DNA of 64,000 nt from NCBI GenBank assembly GCA_965199235.1, contig CBDAQU010000002.1:682001-746000 (forward strand), written 5' to 3'. Below are positions 32,946-41,709 of the stretch, piece by piece. A program made the position numbers and the translations under genes. Below the pieces are notes generated by a model that was not told the DNA's origin, ran no database searches, and saw nothing but the letters and a program-made list of their open reading frames with translations. Positions within the stretch are counted from its first letter, which is position 1; each line of letters opens with the position of its first letter. This DNA comes from BOG-908 sp965199235. Lineage in GTDB: Bacteria; Pseudomonadota; Alphaproteobacteria; Acetobacterales; Acetobacteraceae.

Positions 32946-34376
32946 ATGCAGGGCATGCCGACACTGACCACCCCAACGGCAGTCAATTCGGCCAGCAGGG
33001 ATTTCCGCACCACCGCCCTGGTCATCGCTGCCGCCCTGTTCATGGAGCAGCTCGACGGCACGGTGCTCGCGACCGCGCTGCCGAGCATGGCACACAGCTT
33101 CGGCGTCGATCCGCTGCGCATGAGCGTCGCGCTGACCTCCTACCTGTTGAGCCTGGCCGTGTTCATCCCGGCCAGCGGCCGGGCCGCCGACAGGTTCGGC
33201 TCCCGCACCGTGTTCCGCAGCGCGATCGCAGTCTTCACCTTCGGCTCTATCCTGTGCGCGCAGTCGGGTTCGCTGCCCATGCTGGTGGCCAGCCGGGTAG
33301 TTCAGGGCATGGGGGGCGCGATGATGATGCCGGTCGGGCGACTGGTGCTGCTGCGCACGGTGCCCAAGGCCGAGCTGGTGCGTGCGATGAGCTGGGTGCT
33401 GGTGCCGGGGCTGATCGGCCCGGTCGTTGGGCCGCCGCTGGGCGGGTTCTTCGTCACCTATCTCAGCTGGCGCTGGATCTTCATCATCAACGTGCCGATC
33501 GGCATTGCCGGCTTCGTGCTGGCGGGCTTGGCCATCGAGCAGGTGCGCGAGGCCGTGCGCACGCCGTTCGACTGGGCCGGCTTCGCGCTGTCCGGCCTGT
33601 CCCTGGCCTGCCTGATGTTCGGCTTCGAGCTGGCCAGCCGGGGCGCCTCATCTCTGCCCGCCACCAACGCTCTCCTCGGCACCGGCCTGGTGTCGGGCAC
33701 TCTCTACGTGCTGCACGCGCGCAGAGCCGAGCATCCCATCCTGAATTTGCGACTGATGCGCCTGCCCAGCTTCGGCATATCGGTCTGGGCCGGCGCGCTT
33801 ACCCGCATCACCGGCGGGGCGCTGCCATTCCTGCTGCCGATGATGATGCAGCTGGGCTTCGGCGTTTCGGCCGCCGAGAGCGGGCTGATCACCCTGTCCA
33901 GTGCCGCAGGCGCCGTGCTGATGAAAGCCGCGGGCTCGCCGGTCCTCCGGCGCTGGGGATTTCGCAACACGCTCGTCTGGAATGGCCTGGCCGCGACGCT
34001 GCTGCTGATGTGCGCGGCACTGTTTCGCCCCGGCTGGCCGGTATGGCTGATCATGACCGTGATGTTCGTGGGCGGCTTCTTCCAGTCGTTGCAGTTTACC
34101 GCCTACAACACGGTCGCCTACGCCGAGATGCCGGTGGAGCTGATGAGTGCCGCAACCAGCTTCTACACCACCTTCCAGCAGCTCATGCTCAGTGCCGGGA
34201 TCTGCACCGCCACCGTCGTGCTCGCGTCCTCCATCGCGCTGCAGGGGCACGCAAGCGCCGAGCTGTCGGATTTCTCCGTGACCTGGCTGGTGCTCGGCCT
34301 GATCACCCTGCTCGCCGTGCCGCTCTGTGCCCGGCTGTCGCCTGACGCCGGCGACGAGATGTCCGGCCGGCGCTGA
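32946..34376 (+). CDS. MFS drug exporter, DHA2 (EmrB/QacA) type
   Basis: A 476-residue 12-14-helix inner-membrane transporter. It has the TM1 motif FMEQLDGTVLATALPSMA with the Asp typical of DHA2 (D1 motif), the loop 2-3 motif GRAADRFGSRTVF, RVVQGMGGAMMMPVGR, and antiporter motif C as GLIGPVVGPPLGGFF. Proton-driven export of hydrophobic compounds is expected; substrate unknown. No adjacent regulator or membrane-fusion protein. ATG 32946 lies within a weak purine context (CCCCATGCAGGGC). Confidence 0.9.
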   Translation: MQGMPTLTTPTAVNSASRDFRTTALVIAAALFMEQLDGTVLATALPSMAHSFGVDPLRMSVALTSYLLSLAVFIPASGRAADRFGSRTVFRSAIAVFTFGSILCAQSGSLPMLVASRVVQGMGGAMMMPVGRLVLLRTVPKAELVRAMSWVLVPGLIGPVVGPPLGGFFVTYLSWRWIFIINVPIGIAGFVLAGLAIEQVREAVRTPFDWAGFALSGLSLACLMFGFELASRGASSLPATNALLGTGLVSGTLYVLHARRAEHPILNLRLMRLPSFGISVWAGALTRITGGALPFLLPMMMQLGFGVSAAESGLITLSSAAGAVLMKAAGSPVLRRWGFRNTLVWNGLAATLLLMCAALFRPGWPVWLIMTVMFVGGFFQSLQFTAYNTVAYAEMPVELMSAATSFYTTFQQLMLSAGICTATVVLASSIALQGHASAELSDFSVTWLVLGLITLLAVPLCARLSPDAGDEMSGRR

Positions 34377-34383
34377 ACCGCGC

Positions 34384-34704
34384 CTACTCGGCCTTGCGGT
34401 GCCCGCGGCCGTGCTGCTCCTTGGTCAGCTCGGCGTTGCGGGCGGCGGCCTCCTTCTCCGCCTTGCCGGCGGTGGCGGCGCTGGTGCCCTCCTCGCCCGT
34501 GCCCTCCGCCACGGCGCGTGAGCGTGCGGGCATCGGCTCGCCCTTGCTGTGGGTCGGCTTGGGCGCCGAACCGCCTTCGGGCACAGGCGGATGCCCCGCA
34601 TCGGCGCGCGCGCTCCCGGCCTGCTGGACCTCGTCCGCCTTCTGCGCCTTGGCCGAACGGGCGTGGCTGGTGTCGTTGTCGGACTTGGTCTTCTCGTGGG
34701 CCAT
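34384..34704 (-). CDS. small charged, predicted disordered protein
   Basis: A 106-residue hydrophilic protein rich in Ala, Lys, Glu and His (AHEKTKSDNDTSHARSAKAQ, then AEKEAAARNAELTKEQHGRG) with no hydrophobic core, membrane segment or cysteine. The composition resembles stress-related hydrophilins or plasmid-stabilisation-like small proteins, but no family was recognised. It starts at ATG with GGAG upstream and converges on the MFS gene. Confidence 0.6.
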   Translation of the reverse strand: MAHEKTKSDNDTSHARSAKAQKADEVQQAGSARADAGHPPVPEGGSAPKPTHSKGEPMPARSRAVAEGTGEEGTSAATAGKAEKEAAARNAELTKEQHGRGHRKAE

Positions 34705-34860
34705 CTCGGCGCTCCTGCGTGTGCAGCGCCAAGCGCCGCAATAGGGCCGCGGTTGCAGGCACGCTCATGGTAACGACAGCTAAGGGTGCGTTTCAAAACT
34801 TGGTCCGATGAGTCAGCTAGCGTGTGTTTGCGAGCACCGGAGCGGTTCGAAACGTGCTAG

Positions 34861-36126
34861 TCACGCCGCCGGCAGCCACACGCTGAAGGTCGCTCCGCCT
34901 CCTGCCTCGCTTTCCACCAGCAGCACGCCGCGGTGGCGGTTGACGATGTGCTTGACGATGGCAAGCCCCAGCCCGGTGCCGCCCACAGCACGCGACCGTC
35001 CGGTATCGACGCGGTAGAACCGCTCGGTCAGGCGCGGCAGATGCTGCCGCGCGATGCCCGCGCCGTCGTCGCACACCGAAAACACCTGGCCGGGCCGCGC
35101 CGGCCATTTTCCCCCTGGCTCGGCGGCTACCAGCGTCACCTGCACCACGCCCCCCTGCCTGCCGTATTTCAGCGCGTTGTCCAGCAGGTTCTGCGCCACC
35201 TGCTCCAACTGGTCGGCATCGCCCGGCACGCTCGGCAGAACGGGCGGCGGCACCCATACCAGCCGCACGCCGCGCTTGACGATGCTCAGCTGCAGCCCGG
35301 CCAGCACGCGTTCCACCAGGCCAGGCATGTCCACCTGGCCGGCCGGCGGCTGGTGCTCGGTGATCTCGATGCGAGACAGGCTCAGCAGGTCGTCGATCAG
35401 GCGGTTCATCCGCTCGGCCTGCTCGGCCATGATTTCCAAAAACCTCGCCTGCGCCGGCGGATCGTCGGCCGCCGGCCCGCGCAGCGTATCGATGAAGCCG
35501 ATCAGGCTGGCCAAGGGGGTGCGCAGCTCGTGGCTGGCATTGGCCACGAAATCGGCCCGCATCCGCTCCACCGCCCGCTCTCGTGAGCGGTCCGACAGCA
35601 CGGCCAGCACGCCCGTTCCACCGGCCAACGGCGTGTCCAGCGCCACCACCATCGCCTGCAGCTCGCGCGGCACCGGCACTGGAACGCGCATGTCGGCCAA
35701 AAACGGGTTCGCGTCAGGCCCGCCGGCCAGCGCGCGGTCGATGGCCGCGCGCAGCTGCGGATGACGCAGCACGGCCGGCAGATCGGCCCCGAAGGCCGCG
35801 CGCGCCGCGGCGTTGGCCCGCAGCACCGCCCGGTCCTGGCCAAGCACGATCAGCGGATCCGGCAGCCGCTCCACGATGGAGTTTTCTGCCCGCAGCAGCC
35901 GGTCCACCAGCGCGGTCCTCGCAGCCACCGCGTCGGTGAGCAGATGCAGCTCGCTCAGCATCGCCTGTCCCACGAAGCGCGGGCCTGGGCCGGGCGCGTG
36001 CCCGCTGCCGATCTGGCGCAGCAACGCTGCCAGCCTCCGCATGTCGCGCTTCCAAATCAGCGCCAGCCCTAATCCCAAACACGCCAGGACCGCGGCCAGG
36101 CCCACGATTGTCAGAGACAAGGTCAA
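34861..36126 (-). CDS. PhoR-like sensor histidine kinase
   Basis: A 421-residue kinase. A short N-terminal hydrophobic segment (residues 3-24) anchors it; a PAS-like region follows (about 84-180). The H-box is ANASHELRTPLASLIGF (His199). ATPase boxes are NLLDNALKYG (N), VCDDGAGIARQHLPRLTERF (G1/F) and GGTGLGLAIVKHIVNRH (G2). The order and the single-anchor N-terminus resemble PhoR of the phosphate regulon. No response regulator, pst or phoU gene is in the window, so the phosphate role is only an inference. Confidence 0.85.
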   Translation of the reverse strand: MTLSLTIVGLAAVLACLGLGLALIWKRDMRRLAALLRQIGSGHAPGPGPRFVGQAMLSELHLLTDAVAARTALVDRLLRAENSIVERLPDPLIVLGQDRAVLRANAAARAAFGADLPAVLRHPQLRAAIDRALAGGPDANPFLADMRVPVPVPRELQAMVVALDTPLAGGTGVLAVLSDRSRERAVERMRADFVANASHELRTPLASLIGFIDTLRGPAADDPPAQARFLEIMAEQAERMNRLIDDLLSLSRIEITEHQPPAGQVDMPGLVERVLAGLQLSIVKRGVRLVWVPPPVLPSVPGDADQLEQVAQNLLDNALKYGRQGGVVQVTLVAAEPGGKWPARPGQVFSVCDDGAGIARQHLPRLTERFYRVDTGRSRAVGGTGLGLAIVKHIVNRHRGVLLVESEAGGGATFSVWLPAA

Positions 36127-36136
36127 GACGCCCTAT

Positions 36137-36165
36137 CAAAGGCCAACCGGCCTCTGGACACCATG
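36137..36165 (+). repeat. E-family internal fragment
   Basis: 29 bases differing at only three positions from 22777-22805 inside the full E copy (AAAGGCC, then CGGCCT, then TGGACACCATG). Sits between the PhoR-like gene start and the LppC stop. Confidence 0.6.
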
Positions 36166-37425
36166 TCAGGAGCCTGGCGAGGACAAATCCGTGGGGGCAG
36201 GGCTGACCACGGTGGCGCCGCCCGCCTGCCCGATCTGGTAGATCGCCAGCGCACGGCGCACGTGGCCGTCCGGCAGCAGCACGAGCGCGCCGTCCACGCC
36301 CGAATACCCGTCCGGCTTGGTCAGTGCGCCGATGCTGAAATCGTCGTCCTCGGCCAGCGACCTGCCGATCAGCGTCGCGTCGAATGCGATGTCGGCGATG
36401 GGGGGCGGCCGGTCGCCATACTTACCCTGGAAGGCGTTGACGAAGCCGTCGCGCTGTGTCGCATCCGGCAACGCGTACCAGGCGCCTGCCAGCGAGCGCA
36501 GGCGGCTCGCCCCGGCGGCCCAGAAGGACGGGCCGAGGATGCGCACCTGCGGCGCCAGCACGTCGTAGTGCGGTAGCGACTCTGCCAGCCGACGAAGCTC
36601 GTCCCCGCGCTCGGCCAGGAGCAGCGTGTCGAACGGGGGCGGCTGCACCGGCTGCGCCGCCAGCACTGCGGCCTGCTGGCGGGACTCCGGGTCGGTCGAT
36701 GCGCGCATCGCCTTGATACGGCCTTCCAGCTCGCTCGTGCGCGCCTCGTAGTCGGTCAAGGTTTTCAGGGCGGCCTCGGCGCCTGCCTGTTCGCCGCCGC
36801 TGCGCTGCACGTTGGGCGGGTCGAACCCGGCCAGCCCGGCAGCGTCCGCCAGCGCCGCCTGCATCGCGTCGCCGAACGCGCCTTCCGGCAGGAGCGCCGC
36901 CAGACGCTGCCGGCCCTCCTGGCGCGCCGCCGCCACCAGGCGGCTCACCTGCTGCGCCGGCGTCACGCCCAGCGGCCACACGCCGGGCACGGCAACGCCG
37001 GGGTCCGAGCTGAACGACAGCACAGGCACGCTGGCCGGCACCGCGACGGTCGCCACCGCCTGCGTCTCCTCGGCCGTCAGGGGGCCAAGGATCACCGGGT
37101 CGCCGGCAGCAATCGCAGCCCGTGCGGCATCGGCCGCGCGTGCGGGGTCGCCGCCGGTGTCGCGTATGTCGAGCGGCGGGCTGCCTGGCGCCGACGCAGC
37201 CAGGCCCGCCGCCTTCTGCATGGCGACGGCGATAGCGGCGTTGGGCCCGCTCAACGACAGCAGAAGCGCCATCCGGCGCGGGCCTTGCTGAGGCGGGGGC
37301 GGCGATGCGACGGTCAGCGGCGGTGCCGGTGCGCCCTCCTGCATCATCTGCCCGCAGGCGGAGAGCAGCAGCCCGCATGCGAGAACCCCCGATGACCGAT
37401 AACGCCCCATTAGCCGACGAGACAT
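36166..37425 (-). CDS. LppC/LpoA-family penicillin-binding-protein activator lipoprotein
   Basis: A 419-residue lipoprotein of the LppC family with a periplasmic-binding-protein fold; LpoA of E. coli activates PBP1a. The signal peptide ends in the lipobox LLLSAC. The mature part has RMALLLSLSGPNAAIAVAMQ at the start, ILGPLTAEETQAVATVAV and VRILGPSFWAAG, all typical. The ATG at 37425 is chosen because GGAGGG precedes it; GTG 37431 and ATG 37410 are alternatives. The 5' end overlaps the divergent rsmI start by 34 bp, an arrangement common in this group. Confidence 0.85.
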   Translation of the reverse strand: MSRRLMGRYRSSGVLACGLLLSACGQMMQEGAPAPPLTVASPPPPQQGPRRMALLLSLSGPNAAIAVAMQKAAGLAASAPGSPPLDIRDTGGDPARAADAARAAIAAGDPVILGPLTAEETQAVATVAVPASVPVLSFSSDPGVAVPGVWPLGVTPAQQVSRLVAAARQEGRQRLAALLPEGAFGDAMQAALADAAGLAGFDPPNVQRSGGEQAGAEAALKTLTDYEARTSELEGRIKAMRASTDPESRQQAAVLAAQPVQPPPFDTLLLAERGDELRRLAESLPHYDVLAPQVRILGPSFWAAGASRLRSLAGAWYALPDATQRDGFVNAFQGKYGDRPPPIADIAFDATLIGRSLAEDDDFSIGALTKPDGYSGVDGALVLLPDGHVRRALAIYQIGQAGGATVVSPAPTDLSSPGS

Positions 37426-38312
37426 GTCCACCCTCCGATCAGGCGCCGGTTTCCCTGGAAACCGGCCCCGACGCAGGCGGACTTGTGCTGGTTTCCACCC
37501 CCATCGGCAACCTTGGCGACATGACGGTTCGCGGCATCGAGGCGCTGCGGCAGGCCGATCTCATCCTGTGCGAGGACACCCGGCTGACCGCCAGGCTGCT
37601 GACCCATCACGGCATTGCCACCAGGACCGAGCCGTTGCATGACCATAACGAGGCGGCGCGGGTCCACGCCCTGCTGGCGCGGCTGGCGGGCGGCGCGCGC
37701 GTGGCCCTGGTTTCGGACGCAGGCACCCCGCTGGTCAGCGACCCCGGCTACCGACTGGTGCGGGCCGCGGTGGCTGCCGGACACCGGGTGAGCGCGATGC
37801 CGGGCGCCAACGCGGCGACGATGGCGCTGGTGCTCTCCGGCCTGCCGCCGCAGCCCTATCTGTTCCTGGGGTTTGCGGCGCCCAAGCAGGCGGCCAGGCG
37901 CGCGGGGTTCGCCCGGCTGCGCGCGGCCGAACGGGCAGGACTGTCGGCCACCCTGGTGTTCTACGAGGCGCCGCACCGGCTGGCCGAAACGCTGGCCGAC
38001 ATGGCGCAGGATTTCGGCGACCGCCCCGCCGCAGTAGCCCGCGAGCTGACCAAGCGCTTCGAGGAGGTAAGGCGCGGCACCCTACCCGAGCTGGCCGCCC
38101 ACTACGCCGAGCACCCTGCCCGCGGCGAGATCACGCTGGTCGTAGGACCCGCGCCGGAGGAGCCGGAGCACGACCTGGACGCGCTTCTCCTCGCCTCGCT
38201 GCGCGTGCAAAGCGTGCGCGAAGCAGCCGGCGCCGTCGCCGAAGCGACCGGTCTACCCCGCCGCCAGGTCTACGCCCGCGCCCTGGAACTCAAGGAAAGT
38301 TCTGCCTTGTGA
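37392..38312 (+). CDS. rsmI: 16S rRNA (cytidine-1402-2'-O)-methyltransferase
   Basis: Tetrapyrrole-methylase-fold enzyme that 2'-O-methylates C1402 with SAM. In 306 residues: LVLVSTPIGNLGDMTVRGIE near residue 32, the SAM loop VSDAGTPLVSDPGYRLV, PGANAATMALVLSGLPPQ and FYEAPHRLAETL. Divergent from lppC with overlapping 5' ends. The last base pair of its stop codon already belongs to the F-family repeat. Confidence 0.95.
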   Translation: MTDNAPLADETCPPSDQAPVSLETGPDAGGLVLVSTPIGNLGDMTVRGIEALRQADLILCEDTRLTARLLTHHGIATRTEPLHDHNEAARVHALLARLAGGARVALVSDAGTPLVSDPGYRLVRAAVAAGHRVSAMPGANAATMALVLSGLPPQPYLFLGFAAPKQAARRAGFARLRAAERAGLSATLVFYEAPHRLAETLADMAQDFGDRPAAVARELTKRFEEVRRGTLPELAAHYAEHPARGEITLVVGPAPEEPEHDLDALLLASLRVQSVREAAGAVAEATGLPRRQVYARALELKESSAL

Positions 38313-38421
38313 GCAATGTCATGCAGACTGGAACAGTCGGAATGACGAAATCGCTCGTCAAAACCAGAGCTAGACCGGTTGCACGTCCGCCTACTCGCGG
38401 ACACTCAATGTGAAAGCGGTC
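38311..38421 (+). repeat. F-family element, full copy abutting the rsmI stop
   Basis: 111 bp beginning GAGCAATGTC inside the rsmI TGA. Stems: GACTG-GAA-CAGTC (38326-38338), TGACGA/TCGTCA (about 38343-38360), GTCCGC/GCGGAC, and outer GACCG ... CGGTC (38373-38421). Matches the copy at 48702-48810 in reverse orientation with about nine differences over the first 70 bases. No T-run follows the stems. Confidence 0.75.
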
Positions 38422-38506
38422 TTGAATGGGTTGCGCTTGGGCCCATCACGGACGCGGCCCAATCCCGCCGGCTCGAGACATCCGAATGGGGCGCGAAACA
38501 TCTCCC

Positions 38507-39718
38507 CTACGCTCCGGGGAACGGGTCGACGCCCAGCCGCGCCAGCGCGGCCCAGGCGGTCGGCGCCACATGCGGACGGCGATAGTACAGGAAATCCGGA
38601 GCGTGCGGGTCGAGCCCGGTGGACAGGCCGGTGGTCAACGTCGGCGTCGTGCACGCGTAGATCAGCCCGCCTGGCGAGGTCTGCGCCCGCAGCGTCGCCA
38701 TCAGCCGCGCCGCCACGTCCGGCTGCCCCAGCCGCCTCGCAGTCAACGCGGTTATCGCCGTTCCCTCAAGCCAGATGCCGTCGCGGTCATCGTTGAAGTC
38801 GACCCCCCGCATCTCGCCTACGGGACCGTTCGCCGGCAGGCCGTGCCTGGCCAGTACCCATCGCATCGCATCGCGCCAGGCGGGTCGGGCATCCTGCGCC
38901 AAGAGCGGCCAGAGGTTGGCGTCAACCGCGGAGTGGTCGTTGAGCGTGCCGTCCGGCCGCAGCCCGGTCGCGAACCGCGCCTCCCCCGGCCGCCACATGC
39001 CCTCTACAAGGGCGCGCGCGTGGGCCGCCTGCTCGACGCGGCCGAGAGCCGTGAACGCGGCATAGAGATCCACATTATGCTCGGTGCTGACCCAGGTGAG
39101 GCGCTGGGGCTGCGGCTCGAAACCCAGAAAGCCGCCCTGGTAGCCGCGCGGACCACGCAGCGTTTCCAGCCAGTCCGCCGCGCGCAGCGCAGCCGGCCGA
39201 TAGGCCTCGCCAAGGCCGACCCAGAGCAGCATGGCCCAGGCGAGCACGCCGGTGGCGGTGCCGGCCTGGTAGGCATCCTCCACCCATCGCCCGCCACCCG
39301 AATCCCACCAGCCTGGCAGCCTGCTCGCCCCGCCGGTTTCAGGTCCCGCCCGGTAGGCGTTGCGCAGCCGGCCATCGTGCCAGAAGCGGTCATGACCCTG
39401 TGCGTGCGCCAGAGCGTCGCCGATCCGCTGGGCGCCCGCCCTGTCCCCTGCGGCCAGCAGCGCCAGACCCGCCACGGCGTTGTCGTAGACGTAGGCGCAT
39501 CCCGCCTGCGTCCGGTCGAAATCGCCGTCTCCCGCCACCTCATAGCTCTGCAGCAGCCCGGGGCCTGCCAGGGCGCGCACCCGTGCCGACAGCCCACCAG
39601 CCCAATCAGGCGAAAACGGCCCGGCCAGCGCGGACACGCCGGCTGCCGCCAACAGGCCACGCCGCGTCAGCTCCGGTCCCGTCGCCCCGCCACGGCTGTA
39701 GCCGGATGGTTTAGCCAT
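38507..39718 (-). CDS. Tat-exported alpha/alpha-barrel protein, glycosidase-like
   Basis: A 403-residue secreted protein. The twin-arginine signal is ELTRRGLLAAAGVSALAG. The mature region is helical with repeated AxxxALxxxDxxxA and Trp/Gly-rich turns (YVYDNAVAGLALLAAGD, GGRWVEDAYQAGTATGVLA, WVSTEHNVDLYAAFTALG), the layout of (alpha/alpha)6-barrel glycoside hydrolases and cellobiose epimerase-like proteins. A specific family could not be fixed. ATG 39718 is preferred over 39724 on Shine-Dalgarno spacing. Confidence 0.65.
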   Translation of the reverse strand: MAKPSGYSRGGATGPELTRRGLLAAAGVSALAGPFSPDWAGGLSARVRALAGPGLLQSYEVAGDGDFDRTQAGCAYVYDNAVAGLALLAAGDRAGAQRIGDALAHAQGHDRFWHDGRLRNAYRAGPETGGASRLPGWWDSGGGRWVEDAYQAGTATGVLAWAMLLWVGLGEAYRPAALRAADWLETLRGPRGYQGGFLGFEPQPQRLTWVSTEHNVDLYAAFTALGRVEQAAHARALVEGMWRPGEARFATGLRPDGTLNDHSAVDANLWPLLAQDARPAWRDAMRWVLARHGLPANGPVGEMRGVDFNDDRDGIWLEGTAITALTARRLGQPDVAARLMATLRAQTSPGGLIYACTTPTLTTGLSTGLDPHAPDFLYYRRPHVAPTAWAALARLGVDPFPGA

Positions 39719-39762
39719 TGGCATACCCCTTCAACTGACAAGCCCTTGGAGCAAGGACCGCA

Positions 39763-40476
39763 ATGGTAGAGGATGCGCGTCGGGCGCCAGCAGCGCTGGA
39801 CTCGTTTAGGACGCCAGCAGCGCTGGACCCAAATTGGACGCCAGCAGCGCTGGACCCAAGTTGGACGCCAGCAGCGCTGGCGGGCGCAGGCCTGGCCGCC
39901 ATCATAGCCTCAATCCTGCTGCTGGACCGGCCGATCTCCGAGTGGGCGCACGGCCTGCACCGGCCGGCCTGGTGCGTGTGGCTGACCTGGATCGCCGACG
40001 CGCCGATACCCGCCGCGGTCACGATCCTGGCGTGCGCCGGCGTCGCGTGGCTGTGCGGATGGCGGCCAGGCAGTGCCGGCCGCCTGCTTCTTCTCGCGAG
40101 CCTGACCACGCTGGCTGCCGTCGAGGCCAAGGACGTGCTGAAACTCGCCTTCGGCCGTCCCTGGCCGGAGACCTGGGTGAACAACCCGTCCTGGATCGGC
40201 ACCCGCACCTACGGCTTCTACCCCTTCCACGGCGGCCAGGGATGGGCGTCCTTCCCGTCGGGCCACACAACGGCCATCACCGCACCCTGCGCGGCCCTGT
40301 GGGCGCACACGAAACGAGGGCGGCCGGCGCTGGCGGCGCTGCCCTGCCTCGTCGCGGCCGGGCTGATCGGCGCGGATTTCCACTTCGTCAGCGACTGCCT
40401 TGCCGGGGCGTTCCTGGGCATCGCCTCGGCCGGTCTCGTCGGCCTGGCTACAGATAATGCTCGGCGAGCGGCCTGA
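39763..40476 (+). CDS. PAP2-family membrane phosphatase with repetitive N-terminus
   Basis: A 237-residue integral membrane phosphatase of the PAP2 (type 2 phosphatidate phosphatase) family. The three motifs are KLAFGRPWPETW (K-x6-RP), SFPSGHTTAITAPC (PSGH) and HFVSDCLAGAF (final His-x3-Asp), with five to six hydrophobic segments. Likely acts on lipid or undecaprenyl pyrophosphates at the outer face of the inner membrane. The first about 40 residues are a 9-residue repeat (TPAALDPxW) not found in the family. The 3' end overlaps the convergent decarboxylase gene by 29 bp. Confidence 0.88.
   Translation: MVEDARRAPAALDSFRTPAALDPNWTPAALDPSWTPAALAGAGLAAIIASILLLDRPISEWAHGLHRPAWCVWLTWIADAPIPAAVTILACAGVAWLCGWRPGSAGRLLLLASLTTLAAVEAKDVLKLAFGRPWPETWVNNPSWIGTRTYGFYPFHGGQGWASFPSGHTTAITAPCAALWAHTKRGRPALAALPCLVAAGLIGADFHFVSDCLAGAFLGIASAGLVGLATDNARRAA
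39787..39880 (+). repeat. four 27-bp tandem repeats at the 5' end of the PAP2 gene
   Basis: CCAGCAGCGCTGG occurs at 39787, 39814, 39841 and 39868, exactly 27 bp apart and in frame. Each unit contains the inverted repeat CCAGC/GCTGG. Translated it gives TPAALDPxW units before the first membrane helix. Confidence 0.9.
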
Positions 40477-41578
40477 AACCGTTGAACCCGGTGCTGGCGT
40501 AGGTGGTGACGTAGGCACCGGCGGCCAGTATCTCCACCCGGTCGCCGTCGCGCAGCGCCAGCGGCATGCGGTATGGCGCCTTTTCATAGAGGATGTCCGC
40601 GCTGTCGCAGGTTGGGCCGGCGATGATGACCGGGCCGTCCTCCGTCCCGTCATGCGGCGTGCGGAACTCGTACTGGGTCGCCTCGGCCTCGGTCTCGGAC
40701 AGGCCGCCGAACTTGCCGATGTCGAGGTAGATCCAGCGGAGCGGGTCGTTCTTCAGGCGGTGGCTTGCGAGCACGACCTCGGTGCTGACCACGCCGGCAT
40801 CGCCCACCATGTAGCGGCCGGGTTCGAGGAACATCTCCGGCGGATGATTGCCGAAGTGGAATCGCATCGCCCGGTCGATCCCCTGGGCGAAATTGCCGAT
40901 AGCGGGGATCTCCTCCTGGTAGCGTGTCGGAAAGCCGCCGCCCAGGTTGATCATCCGCAGCTTGACGCCGGCCTGCTCCAGCTCGTCGAACAGCATCGCC
41001 ACCTGGCCGATCGCGGCCTCGTGCGCCTCGGCGCTGGTCTGCTGGCTGCCGGCGTGGAACGAGAGGCCATACGGTTCCAGGCCAAGGTCGCGCGCGCGCA
41101 GCAGCAGCTCGCTCGCCAGCTCCATGCCGGCGCCGAACTTCCTGGCAAGCGGAAACACCGAGCCCACCGTGCCGACGGCAAGCCGGCAGAACACGCGCGC
41201 GCCAGGAGCGTTCTGCGCGATCTTCTCCAACTCCTCCCCGCTGTCGAACACGAACAGGTCGATCCCCGCCGCGGCGGCCCGCCGGATGGCGCCGGCCTTC
41301 TTGATCGTGTTGCCGAACGATATGCGATCGGTGGTGATGCCCGCCTGCATGCACAGCTCGATCTCCTCCCAGCTCGCCGCATCGAAGCGGCTGCCGAGCG
41401 CCTCCAGCCGCTCCAGCACCGGCTGGGCAGGATTGGCCTTGACCGCGTAGTAGATGTGGCCGTCCGGGAACGCCGCCCGCATCGCGGCAAAGTTCTCCTC
41501 GACACGATCGAGGTCGAGGACCAGGCAGGGCGTCGGGGGCTTCTCGGCCGCCAGAAATCTTGCAATCTTAGGTGTCAC
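40448..41578 (-). CDS. type III PLP ornithine/lysine/diaminopimelate-type decarboxylase
   Basis: Fold-type III PLP enzyme of 376 residues. The Schiff-base lysine is Lys47 in HIYYAVKANP. Further sites are SFHAGSQQTS, the PLP-phosphate loop LGGGFPTRY, EPGRYMVGDAG, and the C-terminal catalytic Cys in GPTCDSADILYEK. The length and the AVKANP/CDSxD pattern fit the alphaproteobacterial ornithine (or lysine/ornithine) decarboxylases that make putrescine or cadaverine, rather than lysA, which lacks this short form. Exact substrate cannot be read. It converges on the PAP2 gene. Confidence 0.88.
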   Translation of the reverse strand: MTPKIARFLAAEKPPTPCLVLDLDRVEENFAAMRAAFPDGHIYYAVKANPAQPVLERLEALGSRFDAASWEEIELCMQAGITTDRISFGNTIKKAGAIRRAAAAGIDLFVFDSGEELEKIAQNAPGARVFCRLAVGTVGSVFPLARKFGAGMELASELLLRARDLGLEPYGLSFHAGSQQTSAEAHEAAIGQVAMLFDELEQAGVKLRMINLGGGFPTRYQEEIPAIGNFAQGIDRAMRFHFGNHPPEMFLEPGRYMVGDAGVVSTEVVLASHRLKNDPLRWIYLDIGKFGGLSETEAEATQYEFRTPHDGTEDGPVIIAGPTCDSADILYEKAPYRMPLALRDGDRVEILAAGAYVTTYASTGFNGFRPLAEHYL

Positions 41579-41709
41579 TCAAACGCCCTTCGCCGCATGT
41601 GGCGCCTGATTAGGGACGGCCGGCCAGCGGCGCAAGGCGCAGCCGGATCGCAACCACGGCGGCCCTGCCCACGTTCGAAGCGTAACATATTGAGGTTTCC
41701 GACAGGTTA

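Noticed and set aside
36166..37431. Second start for the LppC lipoprotein at GTG 37431
   Set aside because: ATG 37425 has a strong GGAGGG at the right distance; the GTG would place that sequence too close.
38326..38360. F stems as a rho-independent terminator for rsmI
   Set aside because: Stems are followed by AAAAC, not a T-run, on the rsmI strand.
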